Shown: positions 11,901 to 22,330 of the stretch, in pieces
Layout of the letters: each line of letters opens with the position of its first letter
Position numbering within the stretch: position 1 is the stretch's first letter
Assembly: GCF_030247185.1 (NCBI RefSeq)
Contig: NC_080571.1
Location: 83,895,025 to 83,959,024 of the forward strand
DNA from: Malaya genurostris
Taxonomy: Eukaryota > Arthropoda > Insecta > Diptera > Culicidae
Direction: 5' to 3'
DNA length: 64,000 nt
Position numbers and translations under genes: made by a program
Notes under the pieces: generated by a model
The model's input: only the letters and a program-made list of their open reading frames with translations
Told to the model about the DNA's origin: nothing
The model's database searches: none

Positions 11901-12794
11901 CAAGTGCGCAGACCGCCATCTACGTCAAGCACCGTCTTGACTACACCCAGCATTGTTCAACTGGTGCTTCAGTCAATGGTGAATATGAGGCTCCGTTCCT
12001 CATGCCTAAACGCAGAAAACCAACAACTATGAGCAATTTCGCCATCCTGCTGCTGGTCGTTTGCATTGGAGCAAAATATACCGTAAAGTGAATAACAGCG
12101 GAGAAACTTGCACAAGAGCTATAAATAGATAGCTGTAATTTTTTACAAAAGAGCTATAATAATTATTAAACTGTAAAAATTAGCGAATTGGAAGTGAAAA
12201 TCATAATTATAATGCACTATTCGCAATATTCAGCTGCTTTGCGCTACAGCAAAATGCACCAAACAATGATCAATATCGTAGAGAATTTTACAAACCGACC
12301 CATCTGGCATCATGAAATGAATCCCATAAAGCATTAGAGCAAATTCAGCAGCTAGAAGTTCTATATGGAAGATCTATAATAGAACAGAAACTGGAACAAA
12401 CGTATCCCCAGCAAGCCGTTCTAGTTGTATTTATTCGACCAGTTCTTCTGCCAAATTCAAAACTGGTCTGCGATGCCGTTCTATTTTTTGTATATTTGAA
12501 ACACGAGTAAAATACTGCTGGGGCTGCCAGTTTTTCTTGTTATAAAATTCAGATTTAAATTTTGTAACTGACATAAATTATGAATCTAGAACTAGAACAC
12601 TACTGAATATGCCCTTATGATAGTTTTCTTTGCTGAAATATACAAATTCGAAGATTATTTAATCAGAATTCAGTATGTTGCTCTTTTAGTAGTAGTTAGG
12701 ATCACCCATTCGTCGAAAAACTCCAATCGAAATCTCTTAAAAAGAAAAAAAACAAACCCTTGGTATTTCATTATTTCATGTTAAGTGAAATTCG
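11901..12794. other. No feature seen
   Basis: AT-rich sequence with no supportable coding region. Confidence 0.4.
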
Positions 12795-12965
12795 AACTTC
12801 TATTTCAACAAACTTCGCTGCCGACCCATAAGTGTACAGAATTATTGCAGGGCTGTTGCTACGCTACTGACACTGGGTATCTTTGTAGGTTAGGGCTAGA
12901 ACATACGACAACTGGTTTGTAAGACCAGCGCCATATGTATTGAACCACCAACCCGGAACGACTAA
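12795..12965 (-). mobile_element. tRNA-Val-derived SINE, second copy
   Basis: The minus strand reads 'gttggtggttcaatacat', then an anticodon stem-loop with CTTACAA, then a B-box-like stretch and the same tail as the copy at 10627-10825 ('cagtagcgtagcaac', 'attctgtacac', 'gcgaagtttgttgaaatag'). It has diverged by scattered substitutions. Confidence 0.8.
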
Positions 12966-13305
12966 AAAGAAATTGCTTCAGTATTGAACTAATCCGCACT
13001 GTGAGTTCTACTGCAGGACGGGTGGAAAAAGTGAAGCCATCTGCGCCAGTGTAAAACGAACTATTTTGATATTTTGATCTACGTTCATCGTTAGTGTCGT
13101 TGGATTTGTTGAGCAAATGCGGATTTCGCTTCAAACAAGTACATCGAAATACACAGTATCAGTGGATTATGGAGCTCGTTTATCGTTCGCGATAAACAAG
13201 ATGCTCGAAATGCTAGGCGGTGGTGACATTTCAATTCATGACATGTGAATAAATTGAGTTATCGCGAAGCAACACGATTTTTAAGACGAGATGTTGATCG
13301 TGAGA

Positions 13306-13380
13306 CGCTCACTGCAAAAGTGAGTTACAGAAATAGCAAGGGCGTCTGCTATTTCTGTAACTCACTTTTGCAAAAGAGCG
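13306..13380. repeat. Perfect 25-bp hairpin
   Basis: The arm 13314-13338 (starting GCAAAAGTGAGTTACAG) is exactly complementary to 13347-13371, with an 8-base loop AGGGCGTC. Outside a small internal loop, CGCTC and GAGCG pair for five more bases. The 75-base shape resembles a small-RNA precursor or a palindromic MITE remnant. Nothing else in the sequence decides between these. Confidence 0.85.
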
Positions 13381-13474
13381 TTTCTTAACCATTCATGGTT
13401 TCAGCAAGGCCATCGTGAAAATGAGTCACACGAATAGTACTCAAGATATTCTTATTGGAAAATAAATTGGATTA

Positions 13475-14055
13475 GAAATATATTTTACTATAAGTATTGT
13501 AAAAGTTTGCTGCATTAAGTTGTATATTTCGCTTCGGTACAAGGTTTCCTTGGTAAAAAAGGTAAAACGATGTATAACTTTTCCAGAAAAGAATAAACCG
13601 ATGCATTACCTTCTTTAAAATTATGGGATTTTATATTTTCTACGATTATTCCAAACAAAGTATGTATGAAAAAATAACTCGAAACAAGTTATGATTTGAA
13701 AACTCGTTTTAAGGGGGTTGCCATAATTCAATAACTAAAACTAACTTTGAAAAGGCCTAAAAAAAAGTTCCATCGAGTTCCACTTAGATTTTTCTTTAGT
13801 ATTGGGCATATCTTTTTCTATAAATTTTGTAAAAATCAGCTGCATAAAGTTGCATATTTCGCTTCGGTGTAAGGTTTTATCATAGGTAAAAAAAGGTAAA
13901 ATGTTGTATAACTTTGCCAGGAAAGAACAAACCTATGCACTACCTTCAACATAAATATGGGATTTTTTTCAATTATTCCAAACAAAGTATGCATAAGAAA
14001 ATAATTCGGAACAAGTTATGAATAAAAACCTGATTTTAAGGGGGTTGCCATAAAA
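13475..14055. repeat. Diverged tandem duplication, ~330-bp unit
   Basis: Two adjacent units share 'tatttcgcttcggt', 'ggtaaaa.g.tgtataact', 'attattccaaacaaagtatg' and 'ttttaagggggttgccat' in the same order (about 13520-13720 and 13855-14050). No coding potential is seen. Confidence 0.8.
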
Positions 14056-14864
14056 ACGTTTTGTATATCTGAAACGGTGCGACCTAGACTTTTGGTATGT
14101 TTGACAAAGTAAATTATTTTCAATAGTTCTAAAGCTTTGTAGCAGAAAAAAAATCCTATCTCTTCAGAAAAAAATGTTATAGTTATATTTTTGTCAAAGT
14201 AGACCATGAACAATTAGGGATAGAATCATATTACGCGGTATATATTTGTAAATAATTTCTTAAAAGCAACTACATGCATTAAAAGAACGGTTTGGCAGCT
14301 ACTGATTTATGTCCACGTTTCTATTGATTCGAACTACTGTGCGACGTAATGATGAGCGACGAAGCTTACTTCCACAAGCAAAATTGTCGTTATTATACTG
14401 AGACGCATCAATTACAGGTTGTGGAGAAGTCGCCCCATTAGTTTTAAATCAGAAACGAGTTATAAATAAAAACGCGGTGAGCGAAACTCCAGTGCTTCAT
14501 GATGGAAAAATACTAGACAAAAATAGACCTTCATTCTTCTACTTTCCGATGCCGTGCTCGATTGCTCCCTCCCTTGTTTGGTTCCAGTGTAACAGGAGAA
14601 CAAAATGTGTCAGGTTCCTATACGCAACCCTGTTTGAAAACAACGGAGAGTATTTTCAGTGCCTCAACATTAAATCAAGCAAAAGGTTAATTCTATTTCC
14701 TCATATTCGTTAATTGGATTTTATAAAATCGAATTTCAATCAGAAAAAGTGTCGTCACTAATGCATACAACGTCCAACTTCACTATGGGTGTCGTTTTAG
14801 CACACAAGAAAGTGACAGATTTACTTTGTGCGCCGTTCGCCCCATGATAGAAAACCGATTTTTA
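14056..14864. other. No feature seen
   Basis: AT-rich sequence between repeats. A 78-codon frame at 14477-14713 has no recognisable motif, so I do not call it. Confidence 0.4.
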
Positions 14865-15665
14865 ATGTGGAACACATTTTTGTTTTCTATATAGCGGTGC
14901 AAACTAGAAACTCAAGAAAAATATACGTAGAAATGTGGTCAGGTTTTGAACAATTACAGCTCAGTCAATTTTGTATCAATTATTAATATTATGTCACCAT
15001 TTGATTGAAAATGTTTCTACGTATTGATTTGAATGTTCATAGCCATGTATTTTTAATTTTATATCATTCAAATGTTGATTAATAGCTAGCAGTGTCCTAT
15101 TTTGTCTGCAAAAAATCTCCGGCATACCGGATTTCACTGCCATAGTCAACGGTTTTGAAGGAGTAAGCGATATATCAAAGGGAAAGCAGCGCTCTGATTG
15201 GTCAATCGAAGCAAAAGCAAAGCTGTTGGAAGCACGCGAATCTACAAATAGAAGTGAAATTATAGCTAACGTTTCAGTCTTATGCGTAGCTTGCTAGAGG
15301 TAGGTTGTTGCTACACAGCAAGACAAAAAGTGCCATAAACGATTTGAAGCTTTTATTGGTATGCTCTGATCTTGTGTCATGCAAGATTGGATGAAATCCC
15401 ATGTTATGTCGATTCGCCTGAGAAATTGACAACTACCCCAGGGTAAATTTTGAGTGCATAAGACTAATTTCTAATTTATATAAGATGAACTCGATTGATA
15501 ATGAGAAATATTTTATCGCTTCAAACGAAATCGCTAAATGGTAGTAATGGTAGAGAAACGCTATAAAAATACCTGCTTGCATACAAAACTTGAATACAAA
15601 CTTGGTGAAGAGAAGCTTAAATATCGATATCCGTATCGCAAGCATGTTCAAACATTTAATTGTAT
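14865..15665. repeat. Dispersed non-coding repeat, copy 2
   Basis: The second copy of the unit at 6415-7155 in the same orientation. Shared words include 'cgtagaaatgtggtcaggtt', 'atctccggcataccgg', 'gatgaactcgattg' and 'catacaaaacttgaa'. Small insertions make it about 60 bp longer. Confidence 0.75.
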
Positions 15666-16211
15666 ACATTTGGGCTATTGATGTAATTTCGTCGGCTACG
15701 AAACAAATACAAATCACGATAAATAGAGTCTATATTCTGGGTTCGCGTGTTCGGTGTTGATAAGGATCAATCTAAGCAGACTATTATGCATTTGCGGATT
15801 CAAAAGTGTGACGATTAATTGAAAATGTCAATCATTGGAAATTTTGGTTGCCTTGTTCCACATCAACGGCTCGAACAACCCCATGGGGCTGATCCTTGTA
15901 GTTTTTTTTCTTTTCTCTCTGTCGGTCCATAAAGCCAGGTCTTGTGTTATTTTTAAGACAACCGATTTGTCTGGAATATTGCTCGTGGAAATAATTATCA
16001 ACTATGTAAAAAGTCAGAGAAATGGTAACCTACGGTTCTTTTCAGTTTCCAAACCATTTTGCAAAGAACCAATGGTTGGGCGTTGTCTTTGCATTTTGCG
16101 CAATTCGTTTCTATGGGAGGCAAACATTTTCATCGGCCTTCTGCTTCTGCATACGAAGAACATAGCATCTTCATTGTAATATAATTGCTGGTCGTGTGGC
16201 ATTAAACTATA
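15666..16211. other. No feature seen
   Basis: A 114-codon frame exists at 15835-16179 but matches nothing I know and lies in low-information sequence. I do not support a gene. Confidence 0.4.
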
Positions 16212-16785
16212 CACTGAGCGAAATAAAAATAGCACCACCCTGTTTCATCGCAAAACTTTGCTAGACCTAAACGTAGAAACAACAATTTATATATAGAATA
16301 GTCAAACAACTCTCTTGACATCTTGTATGTATGTGATAATGATTATTATATGGACTATTTGCATTTTATCCGACCAGTTCATGAAAAAATGTGCGAAATA
16401 AAAATAGCACCAGTTATTCATTTACCGGATTACGAGTTTATTTTCCACAAAATAACCTAATTCTACATTGTAAAACAACTTAGTAATGTGTGTATGAACC
16501 ATTATTTCGAATAACTTCAATTAAACGTGAATTCATTGACAATACCAGATTTTCAAGAATATCCTGTGTGATCTCCTTCCAACATTCGCGAACTCGATTT
16601 TTTAGCGTGTTTACGTTATCAAACTGTTTTCCGTTTTCGTAAACGCGACGAGCGAGGATAGACCACAAGTTTTCGATAGGATTTAGATCCGGAGAACAAG
16701 CTGGCCACTCCATAACTTCTATGTTTTTGACATTAAACCACTCTTTAGTCAATTTTGAACTATGGATTGCAGCATTATCTTCTTT

Positions 16786-16882
16786 TTCGTTTCGTCTTTG
16801 ACTCATCAGTGCAGAGCAGTTCAAATTGAACTGCTTAGTGCTAAACTCGGCAGTTCAATTTGAACCGCTAAGCAGACGTAAA
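16786..16882 (-). ncRNA. Hammerhead ribozyme, minus strand
   Basis: On the minus strand the order is TTTACGTC (5' side of stem III and cleavage triplet GUC), a long stem I, the core CTGATGA, stem II GTC-aaa-GAC, and GAA followed by ACG. Stem III is weakened because this copy ends in ACGAAAA rather than ACGTAAA. Stem I is about 18 bp with one wobble, closed by TGC/GCA. The open helix is stem III, so the topology is type III. It is at the 3' end of the inserted retroposon. Confidence 0.85.
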
Positions 16883-17032
16883 GTTTCTGCTACTTACAGA
16901 ACACTTTTTGTTTTGCAACCAAGTGCAATGTCTTTTCTGACGTGCCGAACGAAAACGTGTTTTCGACTATTTCTGGCCGATACAGGTATGGTCATTTAGG
17001 GGTTAGCCAAATTTTGTGCTAGGGCACATAAC

Positions 17033-17131
17033 TTTACGTCTGCTTAGCGGTTCAAATTGAACTGCCGAGTTTAGCACTAAGCAGTTCAATTTGAACTGCT
17101 CTGCACTGATGAGTCAAAGACGAAACGTAAA
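17033..17131 (+). ncRNA. Hammerhead ribozyme, plus strand
   Basis: All conserved parts are present: TTTACGTC at 17033-17040 with predicted cleavage after 17040; stem I from TGC at 17041-17043 to GCA at 17103-17105, with an inner helix of about 18 bp; core CTGATGA at 17106-17112; stem II GTC/GAC with an AAA loop (17113-17121); GAA at 17122-17124; and ACGTAAA at 17125-17131, which pairs 7 of 7 with TTTACGT. This is a complete type III hammerhead by established consensus. Activity was not tested. Confidence 0.9.
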
Positions 17132-17943
17132 AATAATGAAAACGGTTATGTGCCCTAGCACAAAATTTGGCTAACCCCTAAATGAGCATTATCTTGTTGA
17201 AAAATGTAATCCGGACCCTTCAAGGACTCACCGTGTTCAATCAAGCTTATCTCTAACATCTCTATGTAGTCCTCTGACTTCATTTTAGTGGAAATGCACG
17301 CCAACGGAAGTTTTCCACGAAATGAAAATGCTCCCCAAACCATTAGCGTACCGCCTCCGAAATTTCGACTCATTTTAACAATAGGATCTTTGCGCAAATC
17401 ATGCCAATAGTATTGCCAGCCATCTGGTCCATCCAGGTTAAACTTCTTTTCATCAGAAAAGAGTACGTTTTTCCATTCATCAGTCCAGGTAGTGTATTTC
17501 TTTGCGAAATTGAAACGGTGTAACTTGTGTTTCTCTGTTAGGTTAGGTTTTACCAGTCTTTTACACCAATCCAGGTTTTCGTTGCTCGACAAAACTTGTT
17601 GAATTCGTCGTGTTGTTACTGGTAGGTCCATCTCTGCACGTATTTGAGATGCTGTTCTTTTCTGATTCATTGCAATTCTAAAAATTCTTCTCTTATCCTT
17701 CTCCGAAAGCTTACTTTTCCTCCCACGTTTCTCGATACAATCAGGTTTCTCATCTCTTTTCAAAAATCTACCGATAACAGTGTATGATCGAGAAAGCTTT
17801 CGACCAATTTCTCTATTGGAGAGCCCTGCGTCGTGGTATGCTCTAATATTTTTTTTATATATAAAAAGATAAATCAAATGTTATTACGTTTTCCCGTGTA
17901 CGCTCGCCTATTGTGCTTGAGTACTCTATGAACACCATCCCAG

Positions 17944-18590
17944 TTGTACGAGGATCTAGGTATCATTCTCGATTGCAAGCTTCGTTTTACGGAACACTAC
18001 TCAACGGTTACTGCTAAAGCATTTTCAGTACTGGGACCAATCAAACGTGTAACTCGAGACCTCACAGACGTTTATAGTCTAAAGACACTTTACATTTCCC
18101 TGGTTCGGAGCATCCTTGAGTACGGAGTTATTGTTTGGTCTCCGTATCACTCCTTTCATATCGATCGTATCGAACGTGTTCAAAAGAGCTTTATGAGATT
18201 TGCTCTTAGACGACTTCCTTGGCGTAATCGTTTCCAACTACCTTCTTATGAAGATCGCTGTGCTCTCATCAGTTTGCTTACTTTACGTGATAGGCGAATC
18301 TTTCTACAGCAACTATTCGTTTTCGACTTGCTCTCAAACAACGTTGACTGTGATGCTCTCAAACAACATTGACTGTGATGCTCTTTTATCTATATTGGAT
18401 ATCAACGTTCCAAGCATATTGCTACGCCGAATGGATTTCTTCCGATCATTAGTTCATAGAACACAGCACGGCCAAAAAAATCCACTGCACGTTTGTTGTC
18501 AGCAATTCAATAGCGTGTATGATTTATTTGATTTCAATATTAGCGAAGAGACTTTCAAACAAAGAATAAGATTAGGATTAAGTTAGTATA
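17944..18590 (+). pseudogene. Non-LTR reverse transcriptase, 3' fragment
   Basis: The C-terminal part of a LINE ORF2, starting inside the RT palm/thumb region with YEDLGIILDCKLRF and continuing through LVRSILEYGVIVWSP and IERVQKSFMRFALRRL; the last part contains FNSVYDLFDFNIS. It resembles Jockey-type elements. About 25 bp (ctcaaacaac.ttgactgtgatg) are duplicated in tandem near 18337-18387, which shifts the frame and creates a stop at 18370-18372; the protein then resumes in another frame. The 5' truncation is usual for dead LINE copies. The 3' end finishes in 'aaataaataaataaa'. Confidence 0.9.
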
Positions 18591-18653
18591 AGTCTAAATC
18601 TGTGCGAAATTATTTTTTAACTCGAAGACAAATAAATAAATAAACTGTACAGT

Positions 18654-18790
18654 CGCTCTAGCACTTCTAATTACCCTGCCAGACACTGGTGAGTCGAAGA
18701 CGAAACGTAGATAGATGAAATTAAAATTGTGTATGCCCCAATCACATAAGAAAGGACTCGAATAGTCTACGTTGTAAAAAAAAGTAAAAC
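18654..18790 (+). ncRNA. Degenerate hammerhead-like motif and downstream half-site
   Basis: CTGGTGA (core with A6 to G) at 18686-18692 is followed by GTC-gaa-GAC and GAA, then ACGTAGA (18705-18711). Stem I can form as TCTAGCA/TGCCAGA with one mismatch, but the expected 5' side of stem III is not seen before it. About 55 bp further on, TCTACGTT (18766-18773) pairs 7 of 7 with ACGTAGA and is followed by TG and a run of A. So the unit ends close to where a second hammerhead would cleave. It begins directly after the A-rich tail of the LINE fragment. The altered core makes activity doubtful. Confidence 0.65.
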
Positions 18791-20348
18791 GATTATTCAT
18801 CTGAATTGCAATAAAACAATTATTATTCTGAATTCTGGAAAAGACCCCACAATCGCGACATTTTAAATCGATTAAGATAAAATATCGAACATTTACAATT
18901 GAATAAACATCGTATCATCGATAAGAAAGATGTTTACTTCGCACGGATGTGAGACAGTTACCGAAACAATAGCAACAACAGTAAACCACTTTAGAGCCGA
19001 GAACAGAAATGCGTCGCGCGTAGGTGGTCGCGCGGATCAATATTCTCTAGCGAACGACGATATTCACCAGCGCATGGGTTTTGTAGTGACGGGTAGTAGG
19101 TGGGAGGAATGGGGAGAAGGCATGGGTAAGCCCGAGACCAACCTTTCATATACCGTACCGAGTTTGAGACGACAAGACGGCGACATACGTCGTTAGCCTC
19201 GGTGTCGAACGACGACGACGACGACGACGACTGCGAATCGGTGATGAAGTTGACGACCAACACTCGAGGTGGAATAAATGATGTGTGCACGCGTTAGATG
19301 AGACCGGGACGATTGTGGTGAAAAACAACAATAACAGAAAAAACCGCACCGGAATTAGGAGGCATTTAATGAGTCAGGTCGGAACGTGATCGAATTGCGA
19401 TGAATCGGTGACTGGTAGAAATAAACGACCACCAAGATTTTTCATTGCCTGGCGGAGATTCGTTTTGGGCGGAAATGCTTTTCGAAGCTTCGGAATTTGT
19501 AGATCTGCTCTGTTAAGTAAGAATTTAGTCCGAGTACTGCAGTCGGGGTTTCTCGGCGCTGGATGAATGAGTGATTTTTTTTTTCTGATATGACGTCAAA
19601 TTGTCAAAAACTTCATTTGTTCTTATTCAGAACTCAAAGAGTTACGCCTAAAAATGTGGATATTCAGACGATTTATAAATGTACTTATACAATCTAAGAA
19701 ATGCTTGTATATTTTCAACAACAAAAATACTATCGAGAGTCTATTTTTCGTTAGCAAAGATTGGTTCTACATTTATTTAAAAATATTTAAAGGCTTGTGT
19801 ACTACCAATCACGATGACAGTGAAAACCCAATTTTCAATGCATTTGTGTTCGGAAACATAGACAATAAATTGTAAATCATCTTCTAGGGTTCTAAAGTTG
19901 GAGTTAGAGTTTAATATGACATAAGTTTTAAAACCGGCTTTCCGAATCCGGCTTTCCGAATCCGTCTCAAAAACACTATGTTTTGAAAAAAAATTGACAA
20001 AACAAATACGTACACCTCTCAAGCACAATCCTCCATAAACACAGGTTGTGATTGATGTTATTCTGTTTTGCACTTCTGAGAGAATTGAATGTCAATAAAA
20101 CTATTCTTTTAGTTCAGTTGAACAAAAATCACTTGCTTCAGATCTTAACGCATTTGCTCTTCAAACAGTGTTCAGTTCCTGATACCGTAGTTCGGAAACG
20201 AGATTGTTGAAAGTCAACAACAAGCGTACTTTTCCTGGTTTTCTTTTTAGTCTTTTCGAAATTCTCCGCAAGCGATATATTTTGTCGATTGTTCCAAACG
20301 AGATATTAAACTAAACTTCTGTTTGAGTGGTTAGTAGAATATTTTCAC
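18791..20348. other. Unassigned; partly GC-richer sequence
   Basis: 18900-19560 is less AT-rich than its surroundings and contains a (CGA)n microsatellite at about 19208-19232. It could be older unique sequence, for example a distant regulatory or untranslated region, but no splice-site or protein evidence supports a gene. The rest is AT-rich. Confidence 0.4.
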
Positions 20349-20901
20349 TAATAGTACTGTTGTTGTACCGTTTAATTTTACTATGTCACGTTATTACACT
20401 CTCACAAAGTCACTATTCTCACAAAAGTGTATCAAACGTTATAACATAATACAGATACGTATTTCGGAATGTTATTTACATTCTTCTTCAGTGTATCGGT
20501 TTTACAAGTTTATTGGATAAAAAAACCGATAAAAATAATATAATAAGATGTAAATAACATCCCGAAAACTGTGTGCTTAAAAATTACATTATATAATTAA
20601 ATTTAAAAAAAAAACGGACACTCAACTCAGCACGTGAGCTAGCACATGAGTCAGCTCACGAGATAGCTCCCCATTCCAGCTCATGAACCAGCAGATGAGC
20701 CAGCATCGCGAGCTAATTCTTCGAAGCATACGACTCTCGATCTAGTAGCAACACGGCACACGAGCGTGTGCTTCAGACTTCGTGTGCGTGTTTTTGAAAA
20801 GGTACAGCACACGGACTGTATGAGAGCTGGCTCGTGTGCTGGGCCATCACTGGTAATGACGTGACATAGTAGAATTAAACGGTACAACAACAGTACTATT
20901 A
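20349..20901. mobile_element. MITE with ~48-bp inverted ends
   Basis: The left end (20349-20396, 'taatagtactgttgttgtac...') is repeated inverted at 20853-20901 with few mismatches. Inside is a second inverted pair ('cggaatgttatttacat' near 20464 and 'atgtaaataacatcccg' near 20550). The right half (20620-20850) is rich in the words 'gctcacgag' and 'gctagcacatgag'. No transposase. The superfamily is not decided by the ends. Confidence 0.8.
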
Positions 20902-21783
20902 GAGATATTAAAGCAAACTCAATGTCCAGCAGTATCTGACTGTTGAAAAACTATCATCCTTCAGTGGCATGTTTGCATGATTGGAATTTGACAGGTGGAA
21001 GCCGAAAGGAGGAAATCAATTATTGTAACCCACGTTATAAATCCAATTTAGTAAGTTTCCAAAACTGCAAAATCTTTGACTTTGGCTTGGAACTTACCGT
21101 GTGCCGTGTTCCAAAATATTTTCGTGAGCAGAAAACTATTATCTGGAATATAAGCACTGTAAACGCTGTAACGGAGCTTAAGATCGAAACTACATTGAAA
21201 GGTAGAGAGGTATTTAGCTGCGTGGAAAGCATAGAATTGTATTCTCAATATGCCATAAAATACAATTCCAACACAAGCGCACTGCCCTGGTGCAACGGCT
21301 ATCGTTCTTATTGTGCTCGCAAGCTGCCAAACCGGGCACTGGAATCCAACCGAATGGTCAAAAAACGATCTCGGAAGTTATGCGAAAAGATTCTCATGTG
21401 GTATCAAGTATGCAGCTGCTCGTGATCACTGCTCGTGGAGATATTCCCAAAGAAATACTATTTGGCTTTTTCGAGATTTTAGATTTCGCAAGCGATATGC
21501 AACTGCGTGCAAAAATATCAGTTTTCGTTGCCAATGAGTCCTTGAAGTCGCAGCTCGGCAAATAAGAGTGTTCGAAAAAGCGAATTTTATTATTGATTAA
21601 GAGAACTGTGAATAATATTTACACACAATGACAAACACCTGCTAGGTTTAACGCAAAAATGATGGAAAATGAATGTAATTTTTAGAACACAAAAACACTA
21701 GGAATTCATTTTTCATTATCTCAGAGAGCGCAAAATACCCCCAACCGATTCGGTTGCTATTGAAAAAATGGGTTGAAGCTTAA
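20902..21783. other. No supported gene
   Basis: A 160-codon frame (20943-21425) and overlapping frames occur here, but I see no conserved motif and the frames overlap on both strands. I leave it unassigned. The stretch near 21285-21350 ('ccctggtgcaacggctatcg') may be tRNA-derived, but the pairing is poor. Confidence 0.35.
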
Positions 21784-22330
21784 GGGGCAGGCACTCTTGA
21801 AAAATCATTTATTATTTTCTTTGTATTTTCTCATAGTAAAACATTTCAAGAATATTCTGTGAAATTTTCAAGCCTATCGAAGAAAAACTCGGCAAGGAAT
21901 GGGCCTTTATCTTTGATTATCTCATACTGCGAAGAAGTAAGAGCTCGGCACACTGGTCCAAAATTTCTTGACAAAACTTTCTTGAAATGTTTCATTATAA
22001 AAGAATACAAAATAAATATGATTTTGTTAAAATGTTAGACCCTACGGGCTTCCTTGAGTAATAAATTGTTTCCATTGATTTTATAGACAAAAAACTTTGA
22101 ACGCGTTTTTCTCAAAAGCAGGCTTTGAAAGTCCGTGTCCATCGTCATTCAAAAACTACTGAACCATTTTTTTTTTTTCAAATTTTGCACACACTTTCTA
22201 CATATAAAAAACCAGACCCCAACGTTTTCCTTTTCCTTGTTTGTTACTTTGGGGAGGTTTTACAGTTACAAAATGGCCGATTTTTTCGTGAAAAAATCGT
22301 ACTTTTCAATTTAAACAAGCACCAAAAATT

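Larger units (their letters stand above)
16782..17184 (-). mobile_element. Hammerhead-ribozyme retroposon with 5' inversion
   Basis: A 403-bp insertion in the Tc1 transposase gene, flanked by an exact 11-bp target duplication AGCATTATCTT (16771-16781 and 17185-17195). On the minus strand it ends in a hammerhead ribozyme followed by a short A-rich tail (gaaacgaaaaag). The other part is inverted and holds a second hammerhead on the plus strand. The 40 bp at 16993-17032 are exactly inverted at 17145-17184. Reading both parts in one direction gives hammerhead, spacer, hammerhead, A-tail, as expected of a dimeric 'retrozyme'-like RNA copied by LINE machinery with twin-priming inversion. There is no open frame. 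Mechanism is inference; the TSD, the tail and the two ribozymes are visible. Confidence 0.85.
16480..17877 (-). pseudogene. Tc1-like transposase split by insertion
   Basis: The N-terminal part (17877 down to about 17186) has a helix-turn-helix region (GLSNREIGRKLSRS), a second HTH (RTASQIRAEMDLPVT), and the catalytic segments LFSDEKKF (first Asp) and FQQDNA (second Asp). The C-terminal part (16770 down to 16480) resumes with IHSSK and holds CSPDLNPIENLW with the third catalytic residue (Glu). All three catalytic residues survive, but the reading frame is cut just after QQDNA by the inserted hammerhead element. Apart from that insertion the gene looks fairly intact. Product: the element's own cut-and-paste transposase, a nuclear DNA-binding enzyme. 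Confidence 0.92.
16212..17880 (-). mobile_element. Tc1-like transposon, interrupted
   Basis: The end sequence 'gcgaaataaaaatagcacca' occurs twice in direct orientation, at the outer tip (about 16218) and again near 16392, about 175 bp inside. That is the IR/DR arrangement of some Tc1 elements. The opposite (right) end is not recognisable after 17880, so it is probably lost. The transposase gene on the minus strand is split by a 403-bp insertion at 16782-17184. Confidence 0.85.

Noticed and set aside
20943..21425. 160-codon frame as a gene
   Set aside because: No known motif, mixed with overlapping frames in two other phases; left unassigned.
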